Shown here in pieces: positions 1 through 12,797 of a stretch of 64,000 nt of DNA. Origin of the DNA: Enoplolaimus lenunculus (Eukaryota; Nematoda; Enoplea; Enoplida; Thoracostomopsidae); assembly GCA_030248215.1 (NCBI GenBank), contig JASANG010003761.1, positions 1-64,000 of the forward strand. The letters run 5' to 3'. Position 1 is the stretch's first letter. Each line of letters opens with the position of its first letter. A model generated the notes under the pieces. It made no database searches. It was not told the origin of the DNA and was given only the letters and a program-made list of their open reading frames with translations. The translations under genes were made by a program, and so were the position numbers.

Positions 1-1393
1 ATTGAACTTCATTACCTGCTCCAAGAAAGTAGACGTATTATTAGACGTATTTTTGCGCTTAGGCTTAATCTGCAGCTTAGGCTACGAATTAACCACAGGT
101 CTGCGCTGATTGGCCGCAATTTGAAAATATATAACGTTGGGACAAGTTAAATATTTTTTCCTACAAAAACAACGAAGAATCAAGCATCCGATAAAGCTAA
201 GTTTGAGGTGGTATACGAATGGCCTCTGTGTCATCAAGTACAGATGCTCGGACATTCGAATCAAAACACTGTAGTCAACAAAAACTTGTCGCATTTCATA
301 CCTGAGCAAAACGTAGTATTATTCAAGTACAAACTCCTGAACTCAACGTTGTGTGTATACAGCAACCTGTATACGGACTCTTCAAAATTATTCCAAAACA
401 AACAAAATGGTGTGCACCCATTATTTTTTCCCAGCAATCGTTCATTTTGTGAGCTTCGAACGAGAAGGCACTCATGGGAAAATGTGACGTATATAATGAT
501 TGCAAATGACAACAGCCAATAACCGTTCACTATGCGTTGAAAAACTATTGCAAGATGACACCAACCAATAGGAATCATCAAAAACTTACTCGCAGTTCTA
601 AAATTATCGAATGAATAATGTCTATGATTAAAAATTAGTGTTAAACTAATATGATTATTACAAGTAATCAAACATGATTAAATGATGATTTTGATTTAGT
701 AGCAAAATAAGAAAATAAAGTAGAGTGAGGAATGAAGAAACCAAAAACATGGCAAGTTATTTAGTCACTGAATAAACTGTGATTGAAGGTAAATATAGTA
801 AAATATTTTGCAATATTCTATTGATTTATTGAGCAATCCGTTGGTAATATACTTCATCAGCAAATGGCCGTTTCTAAATTGATCCATCAAATTTATACCT
901 TTAACCGGGTAGAGTGCATAAAGAGTGGATAAAAGCCTGTACGAGTTTCAAGGTAAAGTTATCTTTGTAGGATATACACGTAAGATATACAGTGGGGTTA
1001 AGGCATTTGCACACTTCAAAATATATACGTTACTTCTCATAAGATGCGCAAAGTAGTCAAAAAAGCAGGGTTATAACACCAAGCCCCCTACACTGCGGTG
1101 AATGATAGGTATGCACGATTGATGTGGGCACGTTTACTATATACTCACTAAAGGATCAGAATGGAATACACTAGACATTCGCAGCTAACACAGCGTAAAC
1201 GAACGTCTGCCTCCAACTCCGGCAAAATATTAGACCTTCGGTTGCGGCTACGATAGCTTTTTCGTTGAAGATTTTGAGGGTTTCGGTTGTAAAATTCCGC
1301 GTGTTACGTATATAAAACTTGGTATTCTACGAGCTTGTTTGTATTTTGGGGTATATAACTTATAACGAAGTTTTAAAGCAATTTTTGAAACTA

Positions 1394-1582
1394 CACTGCA
1401 AAAACTGGTGAGTCAAATTGACTCGCTCCGGAATAGGCTCTATGGGACTACACAAACTGAGTGAAATTCGACTCGCTCAGTAGCACGTTTGACTCTGGCG
1501 GAGTCAAATTTGACTCAGTTTGTGGAGTCCCATACAACCTGTTTCGGAAAGAGAGTTGATTTGACTCAACATTTTTTGCAGT
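1394..1582. mobile_element. Tc1/mariner-type foldback MITE (left arm, copy 1)
   Basis: The element starts CACTGCAAAAACTGG and ends with the inverse (..ATTTTTTGCAGT), and TA flanks the 5' end. The whole unit is a nested palindrome of GAGTCAAATTTGACTC-like blocks. It has no coding capacity. TA target duplications and CACTG termini fit the Tc1/mariner superfamily. The mirrored copy in the right arm is 12610-12797. Confidence 0.75.
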
Positions 1583-2079
1583 ATATTTTGCAGATTATTG
1601 TTACAATAAATAAACACTAATTTTAGTAAGTTTTGCTTCACGTTTCCCTCGGGTTCTTTTGACATCCGGTTGCACTCTGGCAGCTAGGGTACGTGTATTT
1701 AATGTTTACTATTTAATACATATATACCTATATGTTTATATGTGAAAATACACCACTTGTATATTAGAGCGCTCATTTCATGTTTTACAGGTTAATATTT
1801 TGGGTGGGGTTAAAGCCGGAAATTAGCCTGAATTATAGCGCTAAATTTGAGCCAAGCTCATCAACATAAATTATTCAACACGAAACATGACGCAGTTATA
1901 TCGCAAGTTAATCTGACATTTAAACCAAAAAGACACCTGCTCTCATTGAGAGATAGTTGTAGATCATGTTATTGTTTTGAACTGCCCCAAATAGCGTTAG
2001 TACATTTTCAGTATTTCTAAATATGTATTCTGGTTACAAGTTTTTGTATTTCAAATGATGAAATGTATAGTTTTGCGTA

Positions 2080-2289
2080 CACAGCAAAAAATGGTGAGTC
2101 AAATTGACTCTCTCCGAAATAGGCTCTACGGGACTACACAAATTGAGTCAAAATTCAACTCCGGCAGAGTCAAATTCGATTCACTGGGTCGCATGTTTGA
2201 CTCTGGCGGAGTCGAATTTGACTCAGTTTGTGTAGTCCCGTAGAGCCTATTTCGGAGAGAGCCAATTTGACTCACCATTTTTTGCAGTG
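2080..2289. mobile_element. Tc1/mariner-type foldback MITE (left arm, copy 2)
   Basis: It begins CACAGCAAAAAATGGTGAG and ends CACCATTTTTTGCAGTG, with TA on both sides. Long inverted repeats (TGAGTCAAATTGACTCTCTC and its inverse) occupy most of the 210 bp. Its mirror is at 11904-12113. Confidence 0.8.
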
Positions 2290-2645
2290 TAATTTTTCGT
2301 ATATATAGTTTTTTAAATCGTGTTTGAAAACCAGAACCTATTTTAAGGGATTCCTCGTTCTCAAGGATATTTTTAAAAATGCTTTTTAAGTAAAAACCCA
2401 ACTTTTTTCGTGTTTTTGGTACGATTTCTTAAATAACGAATAATTTTGAACTTTATCAAATTTCAAGACTTTTCCTGTTTGGAATGCAAAAAAATTCACA
2501 ACCAGAAATTGCTCACCGATCTAAACCAGGAATATTCTTTTTGATTGAACAAAGGAAAGTGTGTCAGTACAAATAGTTTTGTAAACTTACCCGTACTATT
2601 TGAACTAAGCAACTATTCTCAACTGTGCAGAGCAATTAGCACCAA

Positions 2646-3017
2646 CCTGGGTACAACTGGAGGTTCGCCTCCGGCTCCGGCAGAAAATCGACCTCTGACT
2701 CCGGTTCAGGCTCTGTTAGAATTATTGCCGGAGGTTCCGGCAATTTCGGTAGTACAATTGCATAATTTTCCAAATTTATCCGTTTAGCGCGTTTCGTTTT
2801 ACTTTTGTCACAATTTTTAGGAAAGAATTTCCGAAATTTTGCAGAAAGTTACCGTATTAACAAAACAACTTTACTACATGGTGCAGATATTGGCTAAAAT
2901 TAACTAATTAACCATCATTTTGTACTACCTAACTTCGCCTCACCTCCGGCTCCGGCTCCGTCAAGTTTCGAGTTGACCTCCGGATCCGGTATTTTTCACC
3001 TCCGGTTGCACCTTGGC
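2646..3017. mobile_element. MITE with GGTGCAACCGGA-type termini (left arm)
   Basis: The left end CCTGGGTACAACTGGAGGT faces an inverted right end ACCTCCGGTTGCACCTTGG, and the interior is rich in CCTCCGGCTCCGG blocks. Relatives with similar termini are at 36854-37264, 47012-47362, 50436-50844 and 54420-54846, and this copy is mirrored at about 11167-11545. No transposase is present; the superfamily was not determined. Confidence 0.6.
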
Positions 3018-3769
3018 ACCGACTGATACTTCGTTTGTTACCAATTACCTATAAGCAGGAACATAACTCAACTTGCGACATATAAACATATAATTCCTAT
3101 ATCGAAGAGTTCAAACCAGATAATTCATACCACGACCTATGATTTGTGACATTCGAGCCTAATGCCATATCCGCTGTTAGAATCCGCAATTCCTCCTACC
3201 CGACTTACAAGATGGCCCCAATAATTTAAATTGCATCAAAGCCCAGAATCCTTTGGCACGTGGGACTAGAACCGAGTCTTCAAGAGCCGCCGTCCAGTAT
3301 GATTGGGGTGTGTTACTGGATACACCGTTCAATTCATAGCTTTCCATCGTTCTATTTGCAATTTGATCGCAAAACGATGTGCTAAATTACAAAACGCCAT
3401 GCGTAAAATACGTAAAGTGCAGAAAATATTTTAGCAATAAAGTGCATTTTGTAGCGTATGTTTGCATATTTGCTTTATCTTCAATAAGGACAGCTTCGTG
3501 AGGCGCCTAGTCATTGTTGAGACAAGACGCCGACTTGTAGTTTGTTTCCGGATAAAGCAGTGTGAAATGTTATATACGGATATGTTTAGTTTGGGTTATA
3601 GGAAACAGGGGCGTTTTTACAAGGGCAGAAATAGAAAAGATACATTTGTGTCCGGATGAAGAAAGACAAAAACAAACACTCTAAAAAGGGGTTTAAACCA
3701 ACATTTTGGATCCTAAATGTCAAGAAAATTTGCTTTTATAATTTTATACACATTCGAAACGTAACCACG

Positions 3770-3930
3770 CCCGTAGCCAGCTTACCTTGCTAGGGGGGCT
3801 AAAATTTTTCAGGAGTGACATAATAAGGGTTTTTGTTGACTTGCATATATACAAGTTGAAAATTTTCAACGGGGCCAAAATTTTTCCAGGACGGGCAGGG
3901 CGTCTTCACTCCCGTTGGCTACGGGCCGAA
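3770..3930. mobile_element. hAT-type MITE, GCCCGTAGCCA family (left arm)
   Basis: The inverted termini are CCCGTAGCCAGCTTACCTTG and TTGGCTACGGGC, about 160 bp apart, with the family's typical interior (GGGGGCTAAAATTTTTCAGG, then GTTGACTTGCA, then GGGGCCAAAATTTTTCCAGG). Other members at 56654, 60153 and 62624 have 8-bp target duplications, which fits hAT. The mirror is at 10259-10420. Confidence 0.65.
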
Positions 3931-4333
3931 CGGAGCCCTGGTTACGCACGCGGTGCGGTTGTGCTTGCAATTAAACGAGTGGATGTCATGAAGGTAAGAT
4001 TATGTTTTACTTCTATTACTGTACGGCGACTCCAAGTTTTCCATTTTGAAAAACGGTTTGAATTTACAAAAAATAGTTAAGTTTAATATTGAAATGTAGT
4101 ATTTTTGAGACGGCCTGGAGGCTGTCAATAGTTGTAGTACGGCTTTGCGTTCTTCTAACAGATAAAGTCCAATTTCAATATTGTTTCCAACATTATGATT
4201 TTTCATTGTGCAAAAAGCTGCTATTTTCAGTCAAACAAATTTATCTTGATAACGGCATTTTGAAATTCAATAAAGTCTCGAATGTTATGGAATATTGCAC
4301 ATAAACAACGAGGCTATCCAGCTCTGCCCGCCC

Positions 4334-4515
4334 CTATAAGTGTTGCGCTACACTTGACGTCCGTCGCCGTGAGTCTTTCGTACGGCCCCGTTCGTCACCG
4401 TGCGTCTCCGTACGGCACCGTCCGTCACTCTCCGTCCCCATGCGTAATCGTACGTGAGTTATTTGTGTACGATACCGCATGGTGACGGACGGCAACGCAC
4501 GTCGAAAAAGCATAG
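4334..4515. mobile_element. MITE with GTTGCGCTAT.CTTTTGACG termini (left arm)
   Basis: AGTGTTGCGCTACACTTGACG faces CGTCGAAAAAGCATAGCGCAA across a GC-rich interior made of degenerate CGTCCGTCACCGT units. Mirrored at about 9670-9855. Family members lie at 26253-26395, 31328-31413 and 52762-53045. Confidence 0.6.
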
Positions 4516-6901
4516 CGCAACTCTTACTGGTAAATCTGTGTTATGCAACAGATGCGTACCCCGTCTCTCTGACTCTATTAGGGGCTGCTTGTTATGTTCA
4601 AATGCAATTTGAACAATTTTGAAAGTAAAAAATCTTGGAAAGGCGCAATATTATATTATTAACTATTTAAGTATGGATTCTCTCACCGCTATCACCATGT
4701 GAAAATTTCCCGTTAGTATAATAAACCTAAAATTTATTTCGCATTCTTAGCTGAACGCTTGTCTCTTGTGCACTTCGTCACAAGTAAGGTTAAGGCTTAG
4801 GTTTAAGCACGGGCTTAAGCTTAAGTAGAGGCTTAGCCGAAAGTTTGGGTTTAGGCTTAGGTTAAGGTAAGTCTACTCCAAACGCAATCCTGTCTGTTAC
4901 TGTGTCTAAGCCTAAGTGTGTGCGGGGGAAACGTATATAATAGCTAAACGTATTATAGGGATAATCGGGGAATCATTTCTAGCTTAGGTATAAAGCAACT
5001 CAGTTTCGTTCATGCTACCCTATGGTACTAATGTTGGCTTTGTGGTAAAACTGGTTTAGGCTTAGGCTCAGTTTTAGACTTATTGTTATACTAAAGCTTA
5101 TCCTTTGGAACATGCTTACAAGCTTAATATGTTTCTTTTAATTCCAAGAATAAAAATGAACATTGGCCTTGTATTTTGAATTATTGAAATGTTTATAAAT
5201 ACTTACTATCACAGCTTCTATAATGATAAATAAAGCACTTATAAAACAAATGTAACCGCTCATTTTGGACTGAAAGGCTTTCAACGGCAGTGCCATACAA
5301 GACGTCAAGGGTTTTATGTATTTAAACTTAGATTTTATCCTTTGTTTGCTAGTAAAAACAAACATTAATTGTATGAGCAACTCTAATAAACAATGTTAAC
5401 ATTAAATTTTAATATATAACTGATCTCAATGCGGCAAAAACAGGCAACAAGGCTTTATTGGTTTTTGGTTAGAGTAGCTTGCAGCCCTGCAACCATGAAT
5501 TCGTCTTCGTAGAGCGGGCTAAAGTATTTTCCGAGGGGGCAAAGACAATTTTCGTAGCCTGCAATTCTTCTAATGCAGATGGATAATATTACCCTTGGAG
5601 TAAAAAAGTTGTTCGTACTCAGAACGGCATCCCCCCATCACTTGGCTGTATAGTTGCGGTCCGGTAGGACAATAAACATGGTAAGCTTTTCTTACAAACC
5701 GCACGTGCCTGCCGCTGTCAACATACGCTTCCGAGAGTCGTAAAACTTTTGTGGCATTGTGCGTCAGGATTTTTGAACCTAAAACGGAATTTGTTAATGG
5801 AGATGCAATATTTTGTTCAGGGTATCCTGGAAAAGTATATGATTTTGTGTTTTTTTATTTATTATTCAATGCTGAATAGACAACGTGGATATGCTTTAAG
5901 AATTTACGACTGGTAACTATCAAATGTGAGGGCCAAACGTATAGAACAAAGGGTGTAGCCAAGGGGGGCTAAGGGGGCCATGCTCCCCCAATGGTTTTGG
6001 ATTTCATTTTTGAATAAAATGAAACTAGAATACTCTGTGCGTTTCATTCCCGCACACTAGCTATTTATGTTTTCCTATTAACTTAACGAACATTGCCTTA
6101 GTGGCATATGTACCAAAAGTTATTTTCTCACGCGTTGATTTGTGCAGTGACTGTTTCTGTCCCGTGTACTTTGATCAAAACTACTTGATTCCGATTCCGG
6201 TATCCAGTTCCGTTTTGCACCCTGCTGCGCATGCTAATCGATGAAAATTGATTAACCAGGGCGCCAAATCAGTTATTTGGCAACAACTCGTTACGCAGAC
6301 CTCGGATTGCAGAAAGTTTAACACCACTCGACTCAGCTCTGCACACAGCGTCAAAATTTGTCCAACCTTTGCGAAAAAATGTTTTTGGATTTCTAGGGGC
6401 TGACCTTGTGGCCTTACGAATCTAATTTTTCAAAAATTCAGATTTTGGCATGGAATGATACATGGGATGTCATCAGAAGATCAATTATGCAAAAGTTTCA
6501 AAACCCAAGCATTTTGGGCAAAAGCCGGCTAAGCTTTGGATAACCGATCGCACAGACAAAGAATGAACTTTTAATTTTTTCTATTTTTTCCTGAAAAAAT
6601 GAAAATCATTTTTTCCGGTCATAATTTTTTTCTGGATAAAACAACCCTGATCCTACTTGCTTAAATTTGAGAATTATCAAATTTTTTACCCGACAAGATT
6701 TAGCCATCCAGCAGGATGTGTTGTAAGCGGGAACTATTAAAAGAAGAAAAATGGATACTGATTAAAATAAACGGAAGAATTTGAAAATTGCAATTTTTTT
6801 AAACCTAGGAATAGGCTCATCCATGCGCTTAGGCTTAGGCTTAAGCTTAGGCTTAGGAATATGCTTATACTACTGTTCCGGCCCTGTTCTATACATTGGC
6901 C

Positions 6902-7108
6902 ACTTCGTGTAACCACTAAAATTTTTGCGATGGAACTGGAACAATCGTTTATTTCTTTTATTGTTAAGTACCAATATTATGTCATTGCAAACATTGGCCC
7001 ATGTTACTTTTACGGCAATCCCGTTTTTTCGCACGATCGCAATAGAGTTTATGATTTACCGAAAGCACACATCCTTCTTTTGAACATGCGCCTAATATGC
7101 ACGCTTTG
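6902..7108. other. Unique spacer at the centre of the palindrome
   Basis: These 207 bases have no inverted partner. They are bounded by two inward-facing copies of a MITE terminal repeat: ACATTGGCC ends at about 6901 and GGCCAATGT starts at about 7109. A further GGCCCATGTTACTTTTACG motif, like the terminal repeat of a related MITE, lies inside near 6996. The spacer may therefore be the remains of an element at which the inversion arose. Confidence 0.6.
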
Positions 7109-9669
7109 GCCAATGTAAACAACAGTGGCGAAACAGTATTATAAGCATATTCCTAAGCCTAAACCTAAGCGTAAGACTGAGATTATTCCTAAGCCTAAGC
7201 CTGAGACTAATTTCCTAGGTATTAAATTTTTTAAAATTGCAATTTTCAAATTCTTTCCGTTTATTTTCGCAATTTATGCTCCTATTATATAATCAGTATC
7301 CATTTTTTCTTCTTTCCCCCTCCAACACACTACACACATTAATAGTTTCCCGCTTACAACACATCCTGCTGGATGGCTAAATCTTGTCGGGTAATAAAAT
7401 TTGATAATTCTCAAATTTAATGCTAAGTAAACCCCCCACCCAAAAAAAAAAAAAAAAAAAACCCCCAAAGTTAGGATCAGGGTTGTTTTTTATCCAGAAA
7501 AAAATTATGACCGGAAAAAATGAAAAAAAAAAAAAAAAAAAAACTTAATTTAATAAAAATAAAAAATATTTTACTTTATTTTCATTTTTTCTAGGAAAAA
7601 AATAAAAAAAATTAAAAGTTCATTCTTTGTCTGTGCGATCGGTTATCCAAAGCTTAGCCGGCTTTTGCCCAAAATGCTTGGGTTTTGAAACTTTTGCATA
7701 ATTGATCTTCTGATGACATCCCATGTATCATTCCATGCCAAAATCTGAATTTTTGAAAAATTAGATTCGTAAGGCCACAAGGTCAGCCCCTAGAAATCCA
7801 AAAACATGTTTTTCGCAAAGGTTGGACAAATTTTGACGCTGTGTGCAGAGCTGAGTCGAGTGGTGTTAAACTTTCTGCAATCCGAGGTCTGCGTAACGAG
7901 TTGTTGCCAAATAACTGATTTGGCGCCCTGGTTAATCAATTTTCATCGATTAGCATGCGCAGCAGGGTGCAAAACGGAACTGGATACCGGAATCGGAATC
8001 AAGTAGTTGTGATCAAAGTACACGGGACAGAAACAGTCACTGCACAAATCAACGCGTGAGAAAATAACTTTTGGTACATATGCCACTAAGGCAATGTTCG
8101 TTAAGTTAATAGGAAAACATAAACAGCTAGTGTGCGGGAATGAAACGCACAGAGTATTCTAGTTTCAATTTATTAAAAAATGAAATCCAAAACCATTGGG
8201 GGAGCATGGCCCCCTTAGCCCCCCTTGGCTACACCCTTTGTTCTATACGTTTGGCCCTCACATTTGATAGTTACCAGTCGTAAATTCTTAAAGCATATCC
8301 ACGTTGTCTATTCAGCATTGAATAATAAATAAAAAAACACAAAATCATATACTTTTCCAGGATACCCTGAACAAAATATTGCATCTCCATTAACAAATTC
8401 CGTTTTAGGTTCAAAAATCCTGACGCACAATGCCACAAAAGTTTTACGACTCTCGGAAGCGTATGTTGACAGCGGCAGGCACGTGCGGTTTGTAAGAAAA
8501 GCTTACCATGTTTATTGTCCTACCGGACCGCAACTATACAGCCAAGTGATGGGGGGATGCCGTTCTGAGTACGAACAACTTTTTTACTCCAAGGGTAATA
8601 TTATCCATCTGCATTAGAAGAATTGCAGGCTACGAAAATTGTCTTTGCCCCCTCGGAAAATACTTTAGCCCGCTCTACGAAGACGAATTCATGGTTGCAG
8701 GGCTGCAAGCTACTCTAACCAAAAACCTATAAAGCCTTGTTGCCTGTTTTTGCCGCATTGAGATCAGTTATATATTAAAATTTAATGTTAACATTGTTTA
8801 TTAGAGTTGCTCATACAATTAATGTTTGTTTTTACTAGCAAACAAAGGATAAAATCTAAGTTTAAATACATAAAACCCTTGACGTCTTGTATGGCACTGC
8901 CGTTGAAAGCCTTTCAGTCCAAAATGAGCGGTTACATTTGTTTTATAAGTGCTTTATTTATCATTATAGAAGCTGTGATAGTAAGTATTTATAAACATTT
9001 CAATAATTCAAAATACAAGGCCAATGTTCGTTTTTATTCTTGGAATTAAAAGAAACATATTAAGCTTGTAAGCATGTTCCAAAGGATAAGCTTTAGTATA
9101 ACAATAAGTCTAAAACTGAGCCTAAGCCTAAACCAGTTTTACCACAAAGCCAACATTAGTACCATAGGGTAGCATGAACGAAACTGAGTTGCTTTATACC
9201 TAAGCTAGAAATGATTCCCCGATTATCCCTATAATACGTTTAGCTACTATATACGTTTCCCCCGCACACACTTAGGCTTAGACACAGTAACAGACAGGAT
9301 TGCGTTTGGAGTAGACTTACCTTAACCTAAGCCTAAACCCAAACTTTCGGCTAAGCCTCTACTTAAGCTTAAGCCCGTGCTTAAACCTAAGCCTTAACCT
9401 TACTTGTGACGAAGTGCACAAGAGACAAGCGTTCAGCTAAGAATGCGAAATAAATTTTAGGTTTATTATACTAACGGGAAATTTTCACATGGTGATAGCG
9501 GTGAGAGAATCCATACTTAAATAGTTAATAATATAATATTGCGCCTTTCCAAGATTTTTTACTTTCAAAATTGTTCAAATTGCATTTGAACATAACAAGC
9601 AGCCCCTAATAGAGTCAGAGAGACGGGGTACGCATCTGTTGCATAACACAGATTTACCAGTAAGAGTTG

Positions 9670-9855
9670 CGCTATGCTTTTTCGACGTGCGTTGCCGTCC
9701 GTCACCATGCGGTATCGTACACAAATAACTCACATACGATTACGCATGGGGACGGAGAGTGACGGACGGTGCCGTACGGAGACGCACGGTGACGAACGGG
9801 GCCGTACGAAAGACTCACGGCGACGGACGTCAAGTGTAGCGCAACACTTATAGGG
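9670..9855. mobile_element. MITE with GTTGCGCTAT.CTTTTGACG termini (right arm)
   Basis: Mirrored copy of 4334-4515: TTGCGCTATGCTTTTTCGAC faces GTCAAGTGTAGCGCAACACT around GACGGACGGTGCCGTACGG-type units. Confidence 0.6.
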
Positions 9856-10258
9856 GCGGGCAGAGCTGGATAGCCTCGTTGTTTATGTGCAATATTCCAT
9901 AACATTCGAGACTTTATTGAATTTCAAAATGCCGTTATCAAGATAAATTTGTTTGACTGAAAATAGCAGCTTTTTGCACAATGAAAAATCATAATGTTGG
10001 AAACAATATTGAAATTGGACTTTATCTGTTAGAAGAACGCAAAGCCGTACTACAACTATTGACAGCCTCCAGGCCGTCTCAAAAATACTACATTTCAATA
10101 TTAAACTTAACTATTTTTTGTAAATTCAAACCGTTTTTCAAAATGGAAAACTTGGAGTCGCCGTACAGTAATAGAAGTAAAACATAATCTTACCTTCATG
10201 ACATCCACTCGTTTAATTGCAAGCACAACCGCACCGCGTGCGTAACCAGGGCTCCGTT

Positions 10259-10420
10259 CGGCCCGTAGCCAACGGGAGTGAAGACGCCCTGCCCGTCCTG
10301 GAAAAATTTTGGCCCCGTTGAAAATTTTCAACTTGTATATATGCAAGTCAACAAAAACCCTTATTATGTCACTCCTGAAAAATTTTAGCCCCCCTAGCAA
10401 GGTAAGCTGGCTACGGGCGT
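10259..10420. mobile_element. hAT-type MITE, GCCCGTAGCCA family (right arm)
   Basis: Mirror of 3770-3930 with the same termini and interior blocks. Confidence 0.65.
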
Positions 10421-11166
10421 GGTTACGTTCGAATGTGTATAAAATTATAAAAGCAAATTTTCTTGACATTTAGGATACAAAATGTTGGTTTAAACCCCTT
10501 TTTAGAGTGTTTGTTTTTGTCTTTCTTCATCCGGACACAAATGTATCTTTTCTATTTCTGCCCTTGTAAAAACGCCCCTGTTTCCTATAACCCAAACTAA
10601 ACATATCCGTATATAACATTTCACACTGCTTTATCCGGAAACAAACTACAAGTCGGCGTCTTGTCTCAACAATGACTAGGCGCCTCACGAAGCTGTCCTT
10701 ATTGAAGATAAAGCAAATATGCAAACATACGCTACAAAATGCACTTTATTGCTAAAATATTTTCTGCACTTTACGTATTTTACGCATGGCGTTTTGTAAT
10801 TTAGCACATCGTTTTGCGATCAAATTGCAAATAGAACGATGGAAAGCTATGAATTGAACGGTGTATCCAGTAACACACCCCAATCATACTGGACGGTGGC
10901 TCTTGAAGACTCGGTTCTAGTCCCACGTGCCAAAGGTTTCTGGGCTTTGATGCAATTTAAATTATTGGGGCCATCTTGTAAGTCGGGTAGGAGGAATTGC
11001 GGATTCTAACAGCGGATATGGCATTAGGCTCGAATGTCACAAATCATAGGTCGTGGTATGAATTATCTGGTTTGAACTCTTCGATATAAGAATTATATGT
11101 TTATATGTCGCAAGTTGAGTTATGTTCCTGCTTAGAGGTAATTGGTAAAAAACGAAGTATCAGTCG

Positions 11167-11545
11167 GTGCCAAGGTGCAACCGGAGGTGAAAAATACCGG
11201 ATCCGGAGGTCAACTCGAAACTTGACGGAGCCGGAGCCGGAGGTGAGGCGAAGTTAGGTAGTACAAAATGATGGTTAATTAGTTAATTTTAGCCAATATC
11301 TGCACCATGTAGTAAAGTTGTTTTGTTAATACGGTAACTTTCTGCAAAATTTCGGAAATTGTTTCCTAAAAATTGTGACAAAAGTAAAACGAAACGCGCT
11401 AAACGGATAAATTTGGAAAATTATGCAATTGTACTACCGAAATTGCCGGAACCTCTGGCAATAATTCTACCAGAGCCTGAACCGGAGTCAGAGGTCGATT
11501 TTCTGCCGGAGCCGGAGGCGAACCTCCAGTTGTACCTAGGTTGGT
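11167..11545. mobile_element. MITE with GGTGCAACCGGA-type termini (right arm)
   Basis: Mirrored copy of 2646-3017. The CGGAGC-rich interior gives a Pro/Glu-rich reading frame (11359-11550) that has no support as a gene. Confidence 0.55.
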
Positions 11546-11903
11546 GCTAATTGCTCTGCACAGTTGAGAATAGTTGCTTAGTTCAAATAGTGTATATATA
11601 CGGGTAAGTTTACAAAACTATTAATACTGACACACTTTCCTTTGTTCAATCAAAAAGCATTCCTGCTGTCGATCGGTTAGCAATTCCTGGTTATGAATTT
11701 TTTTGCATTCCAAACAGGAAAAAGTCTTGAAATTTGAAAAAGTTCAAAATTATTCGTTATTTAAGAAATCGTACCAAAAACACGAAAAAAGTTGGGTTTT
11801 TACTTAAAAAGCATTTTTAAAAATATCCTTGAGAACGAGGAATCCTTTAAAATAGGTTCTGGTTTTCAAACACAATTTAAAAAACTATATATACGAAAAA
11901 TTA

Positions 11904-12113
11904 CACTGCAAAAAATGGTGAGTCAAATTGGCTCTCTCCGAAATAGGCTCTACGGGACTACACAAACTGAGTCAAATTCGACTCCGCCAGAGTCAAACAT
12001 GCGACCCAGTGAATCGAATTTGACTCTGCCGGAGTTGAATTTTGACTCAATTTGTGTAGTCCTGTAGAGCCTATTTCGGAGAGAGTCAATTTGACTCACC
12101 ATTTTTTGCTGTG
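11904..12113. mobile_element. Tc1/mariner-type foldback MITE (right arm, copy 1)
   Basis: Mirror of 2080-2289, again flanked by TA, with CACTGC at the start and a terminal GCTGTG. A few substitutions separate it from its partner. Confidence 0.8.
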
Positions 12114-12609
12114 TACGCAAAACAATACATTTCGTCATTTGAAATACAAAAACTTGTAACCAGAATACATATTTAGAAATACTGAAAATGTACTAACGCT
12201 ATTTGGGGCAGTTCAAAACAATAACATGATCTACAACTATCTCTCAATGAGAGCAGGTGTCTTTTTGGTTTAAATGTCAGATTAACTTGCGATATAACTG
12301 CGTCATGTTTCGTGTTGAATAATTTATGTTGATGAGCTTGGCTCAAATTTAGCGCTATAATTCAGGCTAATTTCCGGCTTTAACCCCACCCAAAATATTA
12401 ACCTGTAAAACATGAAATGAGCGCTCTAATATACAAGTGGTGTATTTTCACATATAAACATATAGGTATATATGTATTAAATAGTAAACATTAAATACAC
12501 GTACCCTAGCTGCCAGAGTGCAACCGGATGTCAAAAGAACCCGAGGGAAACGTGAAGCAACACTTACTAAAATTAGTGTTTATTTATTGTAACAATAATC
12601 TGCAAAATA

Positions 12610-12797
12610 TACTGCAAAAAATGTTGAGTCAAATCAACTCTCTCCGAAACAGGTTGTATGGGACTCCACAAACTGAGTCAAATTCGACTCCGCCAGAGTC
12701 AAACGTGCTACTGAGCGAGTCGAATTTCACTCAGTTTGTGTAGTCCCATAGAGCCTATTCCGGAGCGAGTCAATTTGACTCACCAGTTTTTGCAGTG
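12610..12797. mobile_element. Tc1/mariner-type foldback MITE (right arm, copy 2)
   Basis: Mirror of 1394-1582 with ACTGCAAAAAATG at one end and TTTTTGCAGTG then TA at the other. Confidence 0.75.
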
